The translations under genes were made by a program, and so were the position numbers. Below the pieces are notes generated by a model. The model was not told the DNA's origin. It saw nothing but the letters and a program-made list of their open reading frames with translations, and searched no databases. Source: an uncultured Bacilli bacterium (GTDB lineage Bacteria; Bacillota_I; Bacilli_A; RF39; UBA660). Taken from it: 64,000 nucleotides of DNA. This document shows, piece by piece, positions 36,535 to 47,074 of this stretch (position 1 is its first letter; each line of letters begins with the position of its first letter). The DNA lies in the NCBI GenBank assembly GCA_934098455.1, contig CAKOOU010000001.1:202542-266541 (forward strand), read 5' to 3'.

Positions 36535-37616
36535 TAAGTTTTGGAAGATTAGATTTAATGCATAATGAAATAAGAAGTGAAATAGACTATGCTATAAAAA
36601 GAGTGCTAGATAACAGTTATTATATTGATGGTCCATTTTTAAAACAATTTGAACAAGAATGGGCTGAATATTGTGGTACGAAATATTGTGTAGGTGTAGG
36701 AAATGGTTTAGAAGGAATAAAATTATCTTTACTAGCCTTAGGCATAAAAGAAAATGAAGAAGTAATAATTCCCTCACATACATTTATTGCAACAGCTTTA
36801 GCAGTTTCAAATTGTGGTGCAAAGCCAGTATTTGTTGAAGTTAATGAAGATGATTGTCTTATCAATCCTGATAAAATAGAAGAAAAAATAACTGATAAAA
36901 CAAAAGCAATAATTGTAGTACACTTATATGGACAATGCTGTGAAATGGATAAAATAATGGATATTGCAAAACGTCACAATTTAAAAGTAGTTGAAGATGC
37001 AGCTCAAGCACATGGAGCAACATACAAAGGAAGAAAAGCTGGTTCACTTGGGGACATAGCAGAATTTAGCTTTTATCCAGGAAAAAATTTAGGATGTTTA
37101 GGTGATGGTGGTTGCATAACTACAAACGACAAAGAATTAGCTGATAAAGTAAGAGAATTGAGAAATTATGGTTCAAATCAAAAATATATACATAACGAAA
37201 AAGGTTTTAATTCCAGATTAGACGAATTACAAGCCTCTATTCTTTCAGTAAAATTGCCATATTTGGATAAATGGAATAAAGATAGAAGAAGAATTGCTTC
37301 AAGATTTAACAATGAAATAAAAAATGAAAAAATAAAATTACCAGTTGAGAATGTTGATAATTACCATGTATATCATCAATATGTTGTACAAGTTGATGAT
37401 AGAGAAAATTTTCAAGAGTATTTAAAAAAATATGACATACCGACTATGGTTCATTATCCAAGAGCAATACACAAACAAAAAGCTTATGAAGAATTTAATA
37501 AATTGGATTTACCAATAGCTGAAGAACTAGCAAGTAAAGTAGTTAGTTTACCTATGTATTATGGATTAAGTGATGAAGAAATAAATTATATTATAGATAA
37601 AATCAATAAATATTAG
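36531..37616 (+). CDS. fdtB: PLP-dependent dTDP-3-keto-sugar aminotransferase (FdtB type)
   Basis: 361 residues of the DegT/DnrJ/EryC1 family. Motifs: [38 protein letters not shown] (PLP pyridine contact) and [10 protein letters not shown] with the Schiff-base Lys185. It transfers an amino group to C3 of the ketosugar made by the FdtA-like enzyme, giving dTDP-3-amino-3,6-dideoxyhexose (Fuc3N or Qui3N). Coupled to fdtA by a 4-bp overlap. No N-acetyltransferase (FdtC type) is seen in the window. Confidence 0.88.
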   Translation: MISFGRLDLMHNEIRSEIDYAIKRVLDNSYYIDGPFLKQFEQEWAEYCGTKYCVGVGNGLEGIKLSLLALGIKENEEVIIPSHTFIATALAVSNCGAKPVFVEVNEDDCLINPDKIEEKITDKTKAIIVVHLYGQCCEMDKIMDIAKRHNLKVVEDAAQAHGATYKGRKAGSLGDIAEFSFYPGKNLGCLGDGGCITTNDKELADKVRELRNYGSNQKYIHNEKGFNSRLDELQASILSVKLPYLDKWNKDRRRIASRFNNEIKNEKIKLPVENVDNYHVYHQYVVQVDDRENFQEYLKKYDIPTMVHYPRAIHKQKAYEEFNKLDLPIAEELASKVVSLPMYYGLSDEEINYIIDKINKY

Positions 37617-37624
37617 GAGGAAAT

Positions 37625-38497
37625 ATGAAAGGAATTATTTTAGCAGGCGGAAAAGGAACAAGACTTTATCCATCAACAATATCTGTATCAAAGCAATTAT
37701 TACCAATATATGATAAACCAATGATTTATTATCCTATATCAACTCTGATGCTTGCAGGAATTAAAGACATATTAATAATATCTACCCCTCAAGATATTGC
37801 ACAATATCAAAGTTTACTAGGTTCAGGTGAAAGAATAGGCGTGAATTTCACATATAAAATTCAAGAAAAACCAAGAGGTTTAGCAGAAGCATTTATTTTA
37901 GGTGAGGAGTTTATAGGAAATGATAACGTATGTTTAATATTAGGCGACAACGTATTCTATGGTCAAGGTTTCTCAGACATATTTAATAGAATAAAAAAAG
38001 AAAAAAATCCTGCAACAATATTTGGATATCAGGTAAATAATCCAAAAGCATTTGGAGTTGTCGAATTTGATGATGACGGAAATGTAATATCTATTGAGGA
38101 AAAACCAGAAATCCCTAAATCAAAATATGCAGTTCCAGGATTATATTTTTATGATAATAGCGTTATAGATATAGCAAAAAAAGTTAAACCATCATCAAGA
38201 GGAGAGCTTGAAATAACTGCAGTTAATAATGAATACTTAAAAAGAAAGCAATTGAAAGTAGAATTATTATATAGAGGCATTGCTTGGTTAGACACTGGTA
38301 GTCCTAGCAATATGCTTAAAGCAGGAATGTTTGTTGAAACAGTACAATCCAGACAAGGATTATATATTGCCTGTATTGAAGAGATTGCTTGGAGACAAGG
38401 TTTTATAACAACTGAACAATTAAAACAAATAGGAGAAGAGTTAAAACAAACGGAATATGGTAAATATATTTTATCAATAGCAGAGGAGGAAGAATAA
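37625..38497 (+). CDS. rmlA: Glucose-1-phosphate thymidylyltransferase
   Basis: 290 residues, the standard length for the short RmlA form. N-terminal [11 protein letters not shown] nucleotide loop, [25 protein letters not shown] and [11 protein letters not shown] are all conserved. It makes dTDP-glucose from glucose-1-phosphate and dTTP in the cytosol. RBS TAGGAGGAAAT. It sits with rmlB and the fdtAB-like pair; no rmlC or rmlD follows, so the set makes an amino sugar rather than rhamnose. Confidence 0.95.
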   Translation: MKGIILAGGKGTRLYPSTISVSKQLLPIYDKPMIYYPISTLMLAGIKDILIISTPQDIAQYQSLLGSGERIGVNFTYKIQEKPRGLAEAFILGEEFIGNDNVCLILGDNVFYGQGFSDIFNRIKKEKNPATIFGYQVNNPKAFGVVEFDDDGNVISIEEKPEIPKSKYAVPGLYFYDNSVIDIAKKVKPSSRGELEITAVNNEYLKRKQLKVELLYRGIAWLDTGSPSNMLKAGMFVETVQSRQGLYIACIEEIAWRQGFITTEQLKQIGEELKQTEYGKYILSIAEEEE

Positions 38498-38498
38498 T

Positions 38499-39509
38499 AT
38501 GAAGTTTTTAATAACTGGAGGAGCAGGATTTATAGGAAGTAATTACTTACATTATGTAGTGAATAAGTACCCAGAAGATAAATTTATATGCTTAGACGCA
38601 TTAACATATGCAGGAAATTATAACAATATAAAAGAACTAGAAAATAAAGATAATTTTGAATTCGTAAAGGGCGATATTAGAGACAAAGAATTGGTAGAAA
38701 AATTATTTGAACAATATAAATTTGACTATGTAATTAATTTTGCTGCAGAGAGTCATGTTGATAATTCTATTAAAAATCCTAACCTTTTTGCAGATACAAA
38801 TATATTAGGTACAATGACTTTATTAAACGCATCAAAAAAATATGGTATTAAAAGATATCATCAAGTATCAACAGATGAAGTATATGGAGATTTACCGCTA
38901 GATAGGCCTGATTTATTATTTACAGAAGATACACCAATACATACATCAAGTCCATATTCTGCCAGTAAAGCAGGAGCAGATTTACAAGTTTTAGCATATG
39001 CAAGAACTTTTAAATTACCAGTAACAATATCAAGATGTTCTAATAACTATGGTGCATATCAATTTCCAGAAAAATTAATACCTGTTGTAATATCAAAAGC
39101 ACTAAATGATGAACCTATTCCTGTATATGGAAAAGGTGAAAATGTTAGAGACTGGATACATGTTCATGATCACAATGTTGGCGTTGATATGATTGTAAGA
39201 AATGGTAGAGATGGTGAAGTATATAATTTAGGAGGACATTCTGAAAGAACCAATTTAGAAGTAGTAAAAACAATATTAAAACAATTAGATAAACCAGAAT
39301 CATTAATAACATATGTAACAGATAGACCAGGACACGATTTAAGATATGCAATTAATTCTGAAAAGGTAGAAAAAGAACTTGGATGGAATAGAACTTATAC
39401 ATTTGAAGAAGGTATTAAAGAAACAATTAATTGGTATGTAAATAATCAAGAATGGATAGAAGACATTAAAAGCGGAAAATACAAAGAAAGTTATAATGAA
39501 AAAAAATAA
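38499..39509 (+). CDS. rmlB: dTDP-glucose 4,6-dehydratase
   Basis: 336 residues, an extended short-chain dehydrogenase: TGGAGFIGSNY for NAD, SHVDNSI, STDEVYGDL (catalytic Thr-Asp-Glu) and YSASKAGAD (Tyr and Lys). Converts dTDP-glucose to dTDP-4-keto-6-deoxyglucose, the substrate of the FdtA-like isomerase. RBS GAGGAGGAAGAATAT is within the rmlA 3' end. The 3' end overlaps the next gene by 14 bp. Confidence 0.95.
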   Translation: MKFLITGGAGFIGSNYLHYVVNKYPEDKFICLDALTYAGNYNNIKELENKDNFEFVKGDIRDKELVEKLFEQYKFDYVINFAAESHVDNSIKNPNLFADTNILGTMTLLNASKKYGIKRYHQVSTDEVYGDLPLDRPDLLFTEDTPIHTSSPYSASKAGADLQVLAYARTFKLPVTISRCSNNYGAYQFPEKLIPVVISKALNDEPIPVYGKGENVRDWIHVHDHNVGVDMIVRNGRDGEVYNLGGHSERTNLEVVKTILKQLDKPESLITYVTDRPGHDLRYAINSEKVEKELGWNRTYTFEEGIKETINWYVNNQEWIEDIKSGKYKESYNEKK

Positions 39510-40815
39510 AATAAATTTATTATTCCTAATTAATGATCTGTTTGTAAATAATTTTGAAACTATTTATTATGAATGTTTAAAAAATGAAACTTTTTCAGTT
39601 ACTGTAGTCGCGACAGATTCTTTAGAAACAGAATACAAAGATTACATAAGTGGAGAAGAAATAAGAAAATATATTATTAAAAGTGGTATAAAATGTATTA
39701 ACAGTTTTAATAAAAAAACAAAGAAGCATATTGATCTTTCTGAATATAATCCAGATTATATATTTGTTTCAAATCCTTATGATATATATAGGACATCGAA
39801 ATATTCTTCATTTAATTTATCTTTAATAGCAAAAGTATGCGATATTGAATATGGTGCAATCATTGTTAAAGATGATGAAAATTTTATTTTAAATAATACA
39901 TATTATTATAATTGCTATAGACATTTTATTTTTGATAGGAAAGAGAAAAGTTTATCAAAAGAATTTATGAAAAATAAAGAAATTAATTCCAAGTTTTATC
40001 CTATAGGATGTTTAAAAATGGATAAATACTATAATGACTATAAAAAAAATAAATATTGGAACAAATTATTTCCAGCAAATAATAATCTTAAAATAGTTTA
40101 TAAACCAAGATGGACAATAAAAGATGAAAAATATTTTTTTGAATTTTTCTCAAATATACTGAATTTTACAAAAAATAACAATTTACAATTATTCATATTA
40201 GAACACCCCTTACTCAAATCAGAATTAAAATATAAAGGATTATTAGAAAAATATAAAAATATGATTCAAGAATTTATAAGCGAAAACATTAAAGTATATA
40301 ATGGTGGTGATTTTTTAGATTATGTTATAGATGGCGATGTTTTGATAGCTGAACCCACATCATTAATAGCAGAATTCTCTTTGACACAAAAAAATATAAT
40401 AATGATTGGAGATTATACTAGCTTAAATGATTTTGGAAAATCAATAATTAAAAAAAATTATTGTACTAATTCATGGAAAAAAACTGAAATAATATTAAAA
40501 AATATATTAGAAAAAAATAAAAAAATAGTAAGCATAAAAAAATTAAAAGAAAATAATAGTACAAAAAAATTATTGAATTACATACAAGAAGATTATTATT
40601 CTGATAATTTTAATAAAAATTATTATCAAGAAAAACTCAAAAAAATAACAAATGAACTCAATAATATAAAAAAAATATTAAAACAAGGATATTATGAAAA
40701 TGGAATAATAAATTCTTCTCAATCACTATATAAAGAAATAGATGAATTATTGAAATTATGGTCAGACGAAACTACTAGATTAAAAATATTTGAAGAAACA
40801 CACAAAAAAGAGTAG
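39496..40815 (+). CDS. Glycerophosphotransferase-like (TagB/TagF-type) protein
   Basis: 439 residues. The C-terminal half resembles CDP-glycerol glycerophosphotransferases or related GT-B enzymes: IVYKPRWTIKDEKYF, LFILEHPLL, VYNGGDFLDYVIDGDVLIAEPTSLIAEF and KNIIMIGDY. In TagF-like enzymes the equivalent residues handle the CDP-alditol and the acceptor. The N-terminal half is a Rossmann domain (INLLFLINDLF). A long helical tail (about 370-439) is extra. If correct, it would add alditol phosphate to the polymer. The match is partial, so the call is cautious. It is last in its operon. Confidence 0.6.
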   Translation: MKKNKINLLFLINDLFVNNFETIYYECLKNETFSVTVVATDSLETEYKDYISGEEIRKYIIKSGIKCINSFNKKTKKHIDLSEYNPDYIFVSNPYDIYRTSKYSSFNLSLIAKVCDIEYGAIIVKDDENFILNNTYYYNCYRHFIFDRKEKSLSKEFMKNKEINSKFYPIGCLKMDKYYNDYKKNKYWNKLFPANNNLKIVYKPRWTIKDEKYFFEFFSNILNFTKNNNLQLFILEHPLLKSELKYKGLLEKYKNMIQEFISENIKVYNGGDFLDYVIDGDVLIAEPTSLIAEFSLTQKNIIMIGDYTSLNDFGKSIIKKNYCTNSWKKTEIILKNILEKNKKIVSIKKLKENNSTKKLLNYIQEDYYSDNFNKNYYQEKLKKITNELNNIKKILKQGYYENGIINSSQSLYKEIDELLKLWSDETTRLKIFEETHKKE

Positions 40816-40844
40816 TAAAAAGAAAAAATAATAAAATAAAAATG

Positions 40845-40866
40845 AAAGCATTAAATTGCTTTTTTC
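40845..40866 (+). terminator. Terminator of the 32097-40815 operon
   Basis: AAAGCA-TTAAAT-TGCTTT followed by TTTTC. Confidence 0.75.
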
Positions 40867-40918
40867 TTATTTATATCTTATAATTTATATATATACTTAA
40901 AAAAAGGAGTCTAACTTT

Positions 40919-42715
40919 ATGAATACTAAATATATACACTTCTGTTGGTTTGGTGGAAGACCACTATCAAAATTAACTAAAAAATGTATTGAATCATGGA
41001 AAAAATATTTGCCTGATTATGAAATAATAAAATGGGACGAAACAAATGTAGATTTTAATGAATGTCCTTTCGTTAAAGAAGCTTATGAAAATAAAAAATG
41101 GGCTTTTGTAGCAGATTATGCAAGAACAAAAGCAATATATAATATGGGTGGAATATATTTTGATACAGATATGTTAATAACAAAACCAATAGATTTTTTA
41201 AGAGATGAAGAAACATTTTTAGGATTAGAAGATTCATTCATGGTAAATTCTGCAGTATGGGGTGCAAGTAAACCTAAAACATATTTTGCAAAAAGAATGT
41301 TAGACTTTTATCAAAGTCAAGAACATTTCGATAAAAATAATTTATTTAAAATGTCTATACCAAGAATAATGACTAGAATATTAAACGAATTAGGACTAGA
41401 CCATTTATCAAATGAAATACAACATTTACCACATAATATAACTATCTATCCAAGAGAATATTTCTATCCATTATCATTTAACTTTAAAGAAAATTTATTT
41501 ACTGAAAACACTTGTATGATACATTATTTTGATGCAAGTTGGTTTGGCAAAAAAGAAAAATTAAAAATATCTTTAAATAGAAAGTTTGGAGAAAAAAATG
41601 TTGACAAACTAAATAAAACTTATAAAAAAGTTAGACATTTAGGTGGAATAGTAATTAGAAAATTTTTATACAAACCAGCAAAATATTTCAAATATACTTA
41701 CTTAAATGGTGGAAAATACAAACGTGATATTGAAGTAGGAATAGAAGCATTAAAAAAGATTAATAATGATTATATAGTTATGCATAATCCAGATTGGCTA
41801 GGAATAACAAGTGCAACAATAGAATTATTTGATAATAATAGAGTACCATGCGGAGAATTCTTTAGAAAAAGAGACATAAGAAAATTTGGTGACTTAATAT
41901 TAGAACAAAATATAACACAAGTTATTTTTAGTGCAATGTGCTTAGGATGGAAAGAATTAGCATATTATTTGAAAAGGAAAAATCCAAATATAAAAATAAA
42001 ATGTTTCTGGCATGGAAGCATCTCACAAGTATCAGAACCATATGGTTGGGAAAGAAATTTAGAACTTATAGATATGGCTAAAGATGGAACATTAACAACA
42101 TTTGGTACATGTAAAGAATCATTAATAAAATTTTATGAAAATTTAGGAATAGATGTGAGTTTTATTAGAAACAATGTCATACTTCCTAAAAAAATAAAAC
42201 ATACAGAACCAGATAATTTAGTGATAGGATTATATGCGGCAAAAAAAGATGATTGGAGAAAAAATCTATTTGCACAAATAGCAGCAGTATCATTAATAAA
42301 AAATGCTACAATTGACATAATTCCAATGGATTATGAAGCAGCATCATTTGCAAGCAATCTAGGTTTAAAAGTCACTGGATTAGATAAAGCAATCCCAAGA
42401 AATGAATTATTAGATAGAATGTCCAAAAACACATTAAACTTATATGTCACATTTTCAGAATGTGCTCCAATGTTACCATTAGAGTCATTTGAAACAGACA
42501 CTATATGTTTAACAGGAAACAATCATCATTATTTTAAAAATACTGAATTAGAAAAATATTTAGTAGTTAATAACGAAGAAAGTCCGGTAGAGATTTCAAA
42601 AAAAATTAAATTATGTTTAAAAAACAAAGAAGAAATATTAAAACTTTACAAAATATGGAAAAAAGAAAATGATAAATTAAGTATTCAAAGTGTAAAAGAA
42701 TTTATAGAAAAGTGA
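40919..42715 (+). CDS. Two-domain glycosyltransferase: GT32-like plus GT4-like
   Basis: 598 residues, RBS AAAAAGGAGTCTAACTTT. The N-terminal ~225 residues are a GT32/capsular-polysaccharide-type transferase: YIHFCWFGGRPLSKL, SWKKYLPDYEIIKWDE and GGIYFDTDMLI with the DXD motif. It closely resembles the single-domain protein at 53716. Residues ~280-598 form a GT-B-like domain (KCFWHGSISQVSE, GLYAAKKDDWRKN, VTFSECAPMLPLESF, CLTGNNHHYF). The last ~55 residues resemble the C-terminus of the protein encoded next. A bifunctional enzyme is likely. Confidence 0.8.
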   Translation: MNTKYIHFCWFGGRPLSKLTKKCIESWKKYLPDYEIIKWDETNVDFNECPFVKEAYENKKWAFVADYARTKAIYNMGGIYFDTDMLITKPIDFLRDEETFLGLEDSFMVNSAVWGASKPKTYFAKRMLDFYQSQEHFDKNNLFKMSIPRIMTRILNELGLDHLSNEIQHLPHNITIYPREYFYPLSFNFKENLFTENTCMIHYFDASWFGKKEKLKISLNRKFGEKNVDKLNKTYKKVRHLGGIVIRKFLYKPAKYFKYTYLNGGKYKRDIEVGIEALKKINNDYIVMHNPDWLGITSATIELFDNNRVPCGEFFRKRDIRKFGDLILEQNITQVIFSAMCLGWKELAYYLKRKNPNIKIKCFWHGSISQVSEPYGWERNLELIDMAKDGTLTTFGTCKESLIKFYENLGIDVSFIRNNVILPKKIKHTEPDNLVIGLYAAKKDDWRKNLFAQIAAVSLIKNATIDIIPMDYEAASFASNLGLKVTGLDKAIPRNELLDRMSKNTLNLYVTFSECAPMLPLESFETDTICLTGNNHHYFKNTELEKYLVVNNEESPVEISKKIKLCLKNKEEILKLYKIWKKENDKLSIQSVKEFIEK

Positions 42716-42722
42716 GGATAAA

Positions 42723-43607
42723 ATGATAGAACAATTAGAAAATTATAAAAATAAACAAGAAATAGTATTATTACCTCGCTTTGATTTAGATTTAAAAGAT
42801 AGCTTAGAATATACTTTAAAAAATGTAATAGAAATAGACAAAGTTGAAGAGGATAATAAAATAATAGAATTAATAAATAATTCTAAAATAAAAAAAATAT
42901 ATCTAGTTGGTAATAATGATTTTTATAGATTCATTTTACCAAGATTAAAAAAAGAAATAACTGTATGTTGGATATTTAGAGATTCATTTTCTAACTTATC
43001 TAATGGAGGAACAAGATATTACTTAGAATGTATATTTGAATACATTGATAGAAATCTTATAGAAAGTATAGGATGCATAAATGAAGATACACTTACAGTA
43101 CTTGAAAATGCAGGGTACAACTGTGAATTAATTAACTTAAATGTTAAAAGTAAAAAAACAAAATATAAAGACTCTAATTCTATAGGAATATTAAGTAATG
43201 ATTTTGACCCAAATAACAACTTTTATAATCAATTAGCATCATTAACTTTTGTAGACTATGATATATGCAAGTTTAATTATGTTATGAAAGCAACAAAAAA
43301 CTTTATAGAATTCTTTAAATTAAATTGTAAAAAAGAAACAAACATAGATGAAGTAATGAAAGATAATTTTGTAAATTTATACATAAATTTTACAAACACA
43401 AATATAGAATTGATTAAAAAAAGTTTCAATTTAGGAATACCATGTTTAGTCGGAAACACAACATATTTTGATAATAACAAATATTTAAAAGAACATTTAG
43501 TAGTAAAATCAGATGACGATATAAATGAAATAGTAGACAAAATAAATTTTGTTAAAAATAATAGAGAAAAAATAATGAATGAATATTCTAAATTAGAATG
43601 TTTGTGA
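42723..43607 (+). CDS. GT-B-like protein related to the upstream C-terminal domain
   Basis: 294 residues, start 7 bp after the previous stop. It shares with the C-terminal domain of the upstream enzyme the pattern PCLVGNTTYFDNNKYLKEHL followed by a VVKSDDD..EIVDKI helix, and a general GT-B layout. The N-terminal part is divergent (EIVLLPRFDLDLKDSL). No complete catalytic signature is visible, so it may be a partner subunit or a divergent transferase. Convergent with the acyltransferase gene; the two share a long hairpin terminator. Confidence 0.6.
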   Translation: MIEQLENYKNKQEIVLLPRFDLDLKDSLEYTLKNVIEIDKVEEDNKIIELINNSKIKKIYLVGNNDFYRFILPRLKKEITVCWIFRDSFSNLSNGGTRYYLECIFEYIDRNLIESIGCINEDTLTVLENAGYNCELINLNVKSKKTKYKDSNSIGILSNDFDPNNNFYNQLASLTFVDYDICKFNYVMKATKNFIEFFKLNCKKETNIDEVMKDNFVNLYINFTNTNIELIKKSFNLGIPCLVGNTTYFDNNKYLKEHLVVKSDDDINEIVDKINFVKNNREKIMNEYSKLECL

Positions 43608-43655
43608 AAAATATATAAACTTATTGCTTATTTGCAAATTAGTTTATATATTTTT
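43607..43655. terminator. Bidirectional long-stem terminator
   Basis: A perfect 15-bp inverted repeat, AAAAATATATAAACT (43607-43621) with AGTTTATATATTTTT (43641-43655), 19-nt loop. The A and T ends give a U-tract in both directions between converging genes. Confidence 0.75.
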
Positions 43656-44800
43656 ATTTTAAATTTTTCAACTAATATATTAAATTTATTTTTATATAAA
43701 TAACTAATAAAAAATGATAATATAATAAATATTGTAAGTCCAAAAAAAGTTGAATAGTAATAATAATAACATTTATAATATAATACACTAGTTAATTTTA
43801 AGATAATGGTATATAAAATAGGCCAATGGAATAAATATATTTCAACTGAATATTTACCAAATACATTAAATAATTTAAAAGATAATATTTTTTTTATTAT
43901 TTTTGATGATAAAATAAATATAAAAATTAAAGATGTTGAAACATTTCTTACAATAGTTACAGAATCTCCACCCAAATTTGGCAAAATATCAAATAATTTT
44001 GTCAAAGGTTGATAAAGTGTAGAATTAGAATTTAAATAACAATAACCAGATAAATATATTATTAAAATAGTAATAATTATCTTTTTATATAACTTAATAC
44101 ATTCAAAATTCTCTTTATTCTTAATATATTTTTTAGCAAGTATTAAACCCATAATAAAATAAAAATTATTAGTATTAAAAAACATAATTAATAAAAAATA
44201 ATAAAACCAAATGTTTTTTTCAAATCTTTTTGAAAAAAGTAAAATTATAATATAAATTAAAATACTCCCAAAAAATTCTCCAGACATTGTCCATAGCGGA
44301 GGATTATATGTTGCATTAGATTTTATGAAAGTACTAAATAAAGAATCTTTTATTAAATTAAATATATTATAATTAAGATTTTGATAATAACTAGAATTTA
44401 ATAAATTATCCAATAAATTATAATTAATAAATACTTTACCTAAAATATAACCAAAGATAGAAGAAAACAATATAGGAAAAAATAAATCTAAATACCTTTT
44501 AATTATTTTTTTACCACATATCTTTTCTAAATTACCATCATTACTTACATAAAATGAATATGTAATTAAAAAACCGCTTATCATAAAAAATAAAGAAACT
44601 GCTAAACTGCCTCCATATCCAAAAATGTTAAAAGGAGAACTAATAATCTTATGTAGCAAACTAGTGTTATTGGTATAATCAAATCCGACACCGTTAACCA
44701 AGATTGGATAAAAGCATAATGCAAAGTGATGTAATAACACCAACATTGCTAAAATACCTTTAAAATTTGTTATAAAATTTAATTTTTTTTGATTTTGCAT
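43628..44800 (-). CDS. Acyltransferase family 3 (OafA/YrhL-type) membrane protein
   Basis: 390 residues, about ten membrane helices. The N-terminal NFKGILAMLVLLHHFALCF (conserved His) and SLFFMISGFLITYSFY are characteristic of acyltransferase-3 proteins that O-acetylate surface glycans. It has no C-terminal SGNH domain, so it is the membrane part alone. It is the only gene on this strand inside the polysaccharide locus. The ATG at 44800 follows AGGTGGGTGATT on the minus strand. Likely role: acetylation of the exported polymer. Confidence 0.88.
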   Translation of the reverse strand: MQNQKKLNFITNFKGILAMLVLLHHFALCFYPILVNGVGFDYTNNTSLLHKIISSPFNIFGYGGSLAVSLFFMISGFLITYSFYVSNDGNLEKICGKKIIKRYLDLFFPILFSSIFGYILGKVFINYNLLDNLLNSSYYQNLNYNIFNLIKDSLFSTFIKSNATYNPPLWTMSGEFFGSILIYIIILLFSKRFEKNIWFYYFLLIMFFNTNNFYFIMGLILAKKYIKNKENFECIKLYKKIIITILIIYLSGYCYLNSNSTLYQPLTKLFDILPNLGGDSVTIVRNVSTSLIFIFILSSKIIKKILSFKLFNVFGKYSVEIYLFHWPILYTIILKLTSVLYYKCYYYYYSTFFGLTIFIILSFFISYLYKNKFNILVEKFKIKIYKLICK

Positions 44801-44848
44801 TGTATTAAATCACCCACCTAAAATTATAATACAAGAAAAATAAATAAA

Positions 44849-44877
44849 TTGCAATTAAATGTCTTATAAAGTATACT
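44849..44877 (+). promoter_or_regulatory. Promoter of the 44896-55568 operon
   Basis: -35 TTGCAA (44849-44854), 17-bp spacer, -10 TATACT (44872-44877), then TATAGGTGATTTGAA as the ribosome binding site region before the ATG at 44896. Confidence 0.65.
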
Positions 44878-44895
44878 ATATATAGGTGATTTGAA

Positions 44896-47058
44896 ATGAA
44901 CAAAGAAAAAGTTATAAAAGTATTAAAATTTCTAGGAATATGTATAATATCTTACTGTGGAATATTTATATTGAATAATATTAGAAATATAATTAGTATA
45001 ATATTAAAAAGTAATAAAGGTATAACTTTTATATCTATTCCTATAATATTATCTTTAATAATATTTATGTTTTATATTTATAAAGTTAAGAAAAAAAACA
45101 AATACTTTAATATAGCGTTTATATTAATGTTATTATTTTATAATACTTGCAATGGAGTTTTTTACTCAGCAGACATAACTACATTTTTCATATTATATTT
45201 AGTTTTATTAATATTTACATTTAGATTGTATCTTAATAACAAAAATTTTTCATTATCTTTAATTGCAGGTTTTTCAATAACAATATTACTAACTTTAATT
45301 ATAGGATTATTAGGAATGTTAAAACTAGTAAAATATTTATTAGTAATATATGCAATATATAATCTAATATATTTTTATAAAAATCAAAAAAGACTCAATA
45401 TAAAAAATAATTTAAATAATTTTTTTGATAAAGAATTATTAATGTTTACTATATTATTTATAATTGCAATAGTTGGTGGCGTAGGAAGATTTGTGCACGT
45501 ATATGACGAATATTCGCATTGGGCATATGATGCCAAGGCAGTTATAAATTATGATAAATTTACAACATCAAAAGAAATAATGTCTAAAAGTAGAGGTTAT
45601 GCACCTATATTAACTTCATGGTATTATATAACAGCACAATTCTCAAAAGGATTTAATGAATCTAATTTATATATTTCGCTTGCAATATTTATTTCTATAT
45701 ATTTAATGAGTATAACAATAAATAAAAAGAACAATAATTATTCATTCTTTTCAATTATATTCGCATACATGTCATGTTTTATTTTAGGAGGAGTTTATTC
45801 TTTTGATAATTTATATGCAGATTTAGCATTTGGCGCCGTATTTGGTGCTACACTTATAACTATATTTATCAAAGATGATAATAAAAAAATATTAATGATT
45901 CCATTATTAATACTATTAACTCTTATTAAGCCAAGTGGATGCACTGCATCATTTACAATATTGCTAATTATAATGTTGAAATATTTTGTTGATAATAGCT
46001 CAAAAAAATTAATTGAAAATATTAAAAATTTCATGAAGGAATATTGGAAATATATTCTAGCAACAATTATTTGTTTCATTGGATGGAGACTGTATGTAGC
46101 AATAACTTCAAAAATAAATACAGAGTTCTTTACACTAGATTTGAGACCAAGAGGACTTTATTCTGATTTAGCAGATAAATTAAATAAAAATTTTATAAGT
46201 AATTTTATAACTCTAATAATTAATACATTTGATGAACAATTATTATTTGGAAATATTAATATAACTTTATATCAATTTTTAATAATTATTTTTACATTAT
46301 TATTTATACTTATTAAGCAAATTAATAACAATTATAATAAAACTATTAAATATACAATAATATTATTATTTTCGTACATAGTATTTTTTGCACTAACAAC
46401 ATTTTCAATATTTTATGCATTATCATACTATGAAGCAACAATTATAGCTTCATTTGGAAGATATTTAAACTCTATCCATATAGCGTTTATTATGTTAGCT
46501 TTATATTTATTTAATCAATTACATAATAATAAAAAATATAGTTCTCAAACATTAGTAATATTATTAATATCTTTAACTTTATTAACAAATAGCAAACAAG
46601 TATTTTATTTTGTTTTAGATATAAAAGAAAGAAATGCAACACATGAAATAAGTGATAAATTAAGTGATAAGTTTACTGAATTGAACAATAAGACATCAAA
46701 AAATAGCAAAGTTTTTGTAATTGATCAAGAAGATAAAGATGGTATAATGGCAATGTGGTATGCAAGATATTATGCATTTCCAAGAAAGATAAATGCATCA
46801 AGTTCAGCTATAGCATGGAAAGTAAAAACAGAAAAAAATAAAGATGATTTGCAAGACTGGGGATTAACAAGAAATAAATTTCTTACAGAACTAAGAAAAG
46901 AGAAATTTGAATATTTATATTTTTACAGTATTGACGATGAACTCATAAATTTATTAAAAGAGGATTTTGTTGTATATGATAGTAATTCAAAAGTATATAA
47001 AATAATATATAAGGGAAAAAAAATTAAATTTGAACCTGTATATAACATAATAAAATAA
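44896..47058 (+). CDS. GT-C-like polytopic membrane glycosyltransferase
   Basis: 720 residues with ~13 membrane helices. After helix 6 an outer loop reads HVYDEYSHWAYDAKAV, a DE/D-bearing loop as in GT-C enzymes that take sugars from polyprenyl phosphates. The C-terminal ~130 residues are soluble (VIDQEDKDGIMAMWYARYYAFP...) and probably extracellular. No named family is assigned with certainty. It starts a ten-gene operon that includes a polyprenyl-phosphate-sugar-synthase-like GT2 gene (50306), a plausible donor source. Confidence 0.65.
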   Translation: MNKEKVIKVLKFLGICIISYCGIFILNNIRNIISIILKSNKGITFISIPIILSLIIFMFYIYKVKKKNKYFNIAFILMLLFYNTCNGVFYSADITTFFILYLVLLIFTFRLYLNNKNFSLSLIAGFSITILLTLIIGLLGMLKLVKYLLVIYAIYNLIYFYKNQKRLNIKNNLNNFFDKELLMFTILFIIAIVGGVGRFVHVYDEYSHWAYDAKAVINYDKFTTSKEIMSKSRGYAPILTSWYYITAQFSKGFNESNLYISLAIFISIYLMSITINKKNNNYSFFSIIFAYMSCFILGGVYSFDNLYADLAFGAVFGATLITIFIKDDNKKILMIPLLILLTLIKPSGCTASFTILLIIMLKYFVDNSSKKLIENIKNFMKEYWKYILATIICFIGWRLYVAITSKINTEFFTLDLRPRGLYSDLADKLNKNFISNFITLIINTFDEQLLFGNINITLYQFLIIIFTLLFILIKQINNNYNKTIKYTIILLFSYIVFFALTTFSIFYALSYYEATIIASFGRYLNSIHIAFIMLALYLFNQLHNNKKYSSQTLVILLISLTLLTNSKQVFYFVLDIKERNATHEISDKLSDKFTELNNKTSKNSKVFVIDQEDKDGIMAMWYARYYAFPRKINASSSAIAWKVKTEKNKDDLQDWGLTRNKFLTELRKEKFEYLYFYSIDDELINLLKEDFVVYDSNSKVYKIIYKGKKIKFEPVYNIIK

Positions 47059-47074
47059 AAAGGAGTTAAACAAA

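Noticed and set aside
36106..39509. dTDP-L-rhamnose operon
   Set aside because: RmlA and RmlB are present but RmlC and RmlD are not; the other two genes are a ketoisomerase and an aminotransferase, giving an amino sugar.
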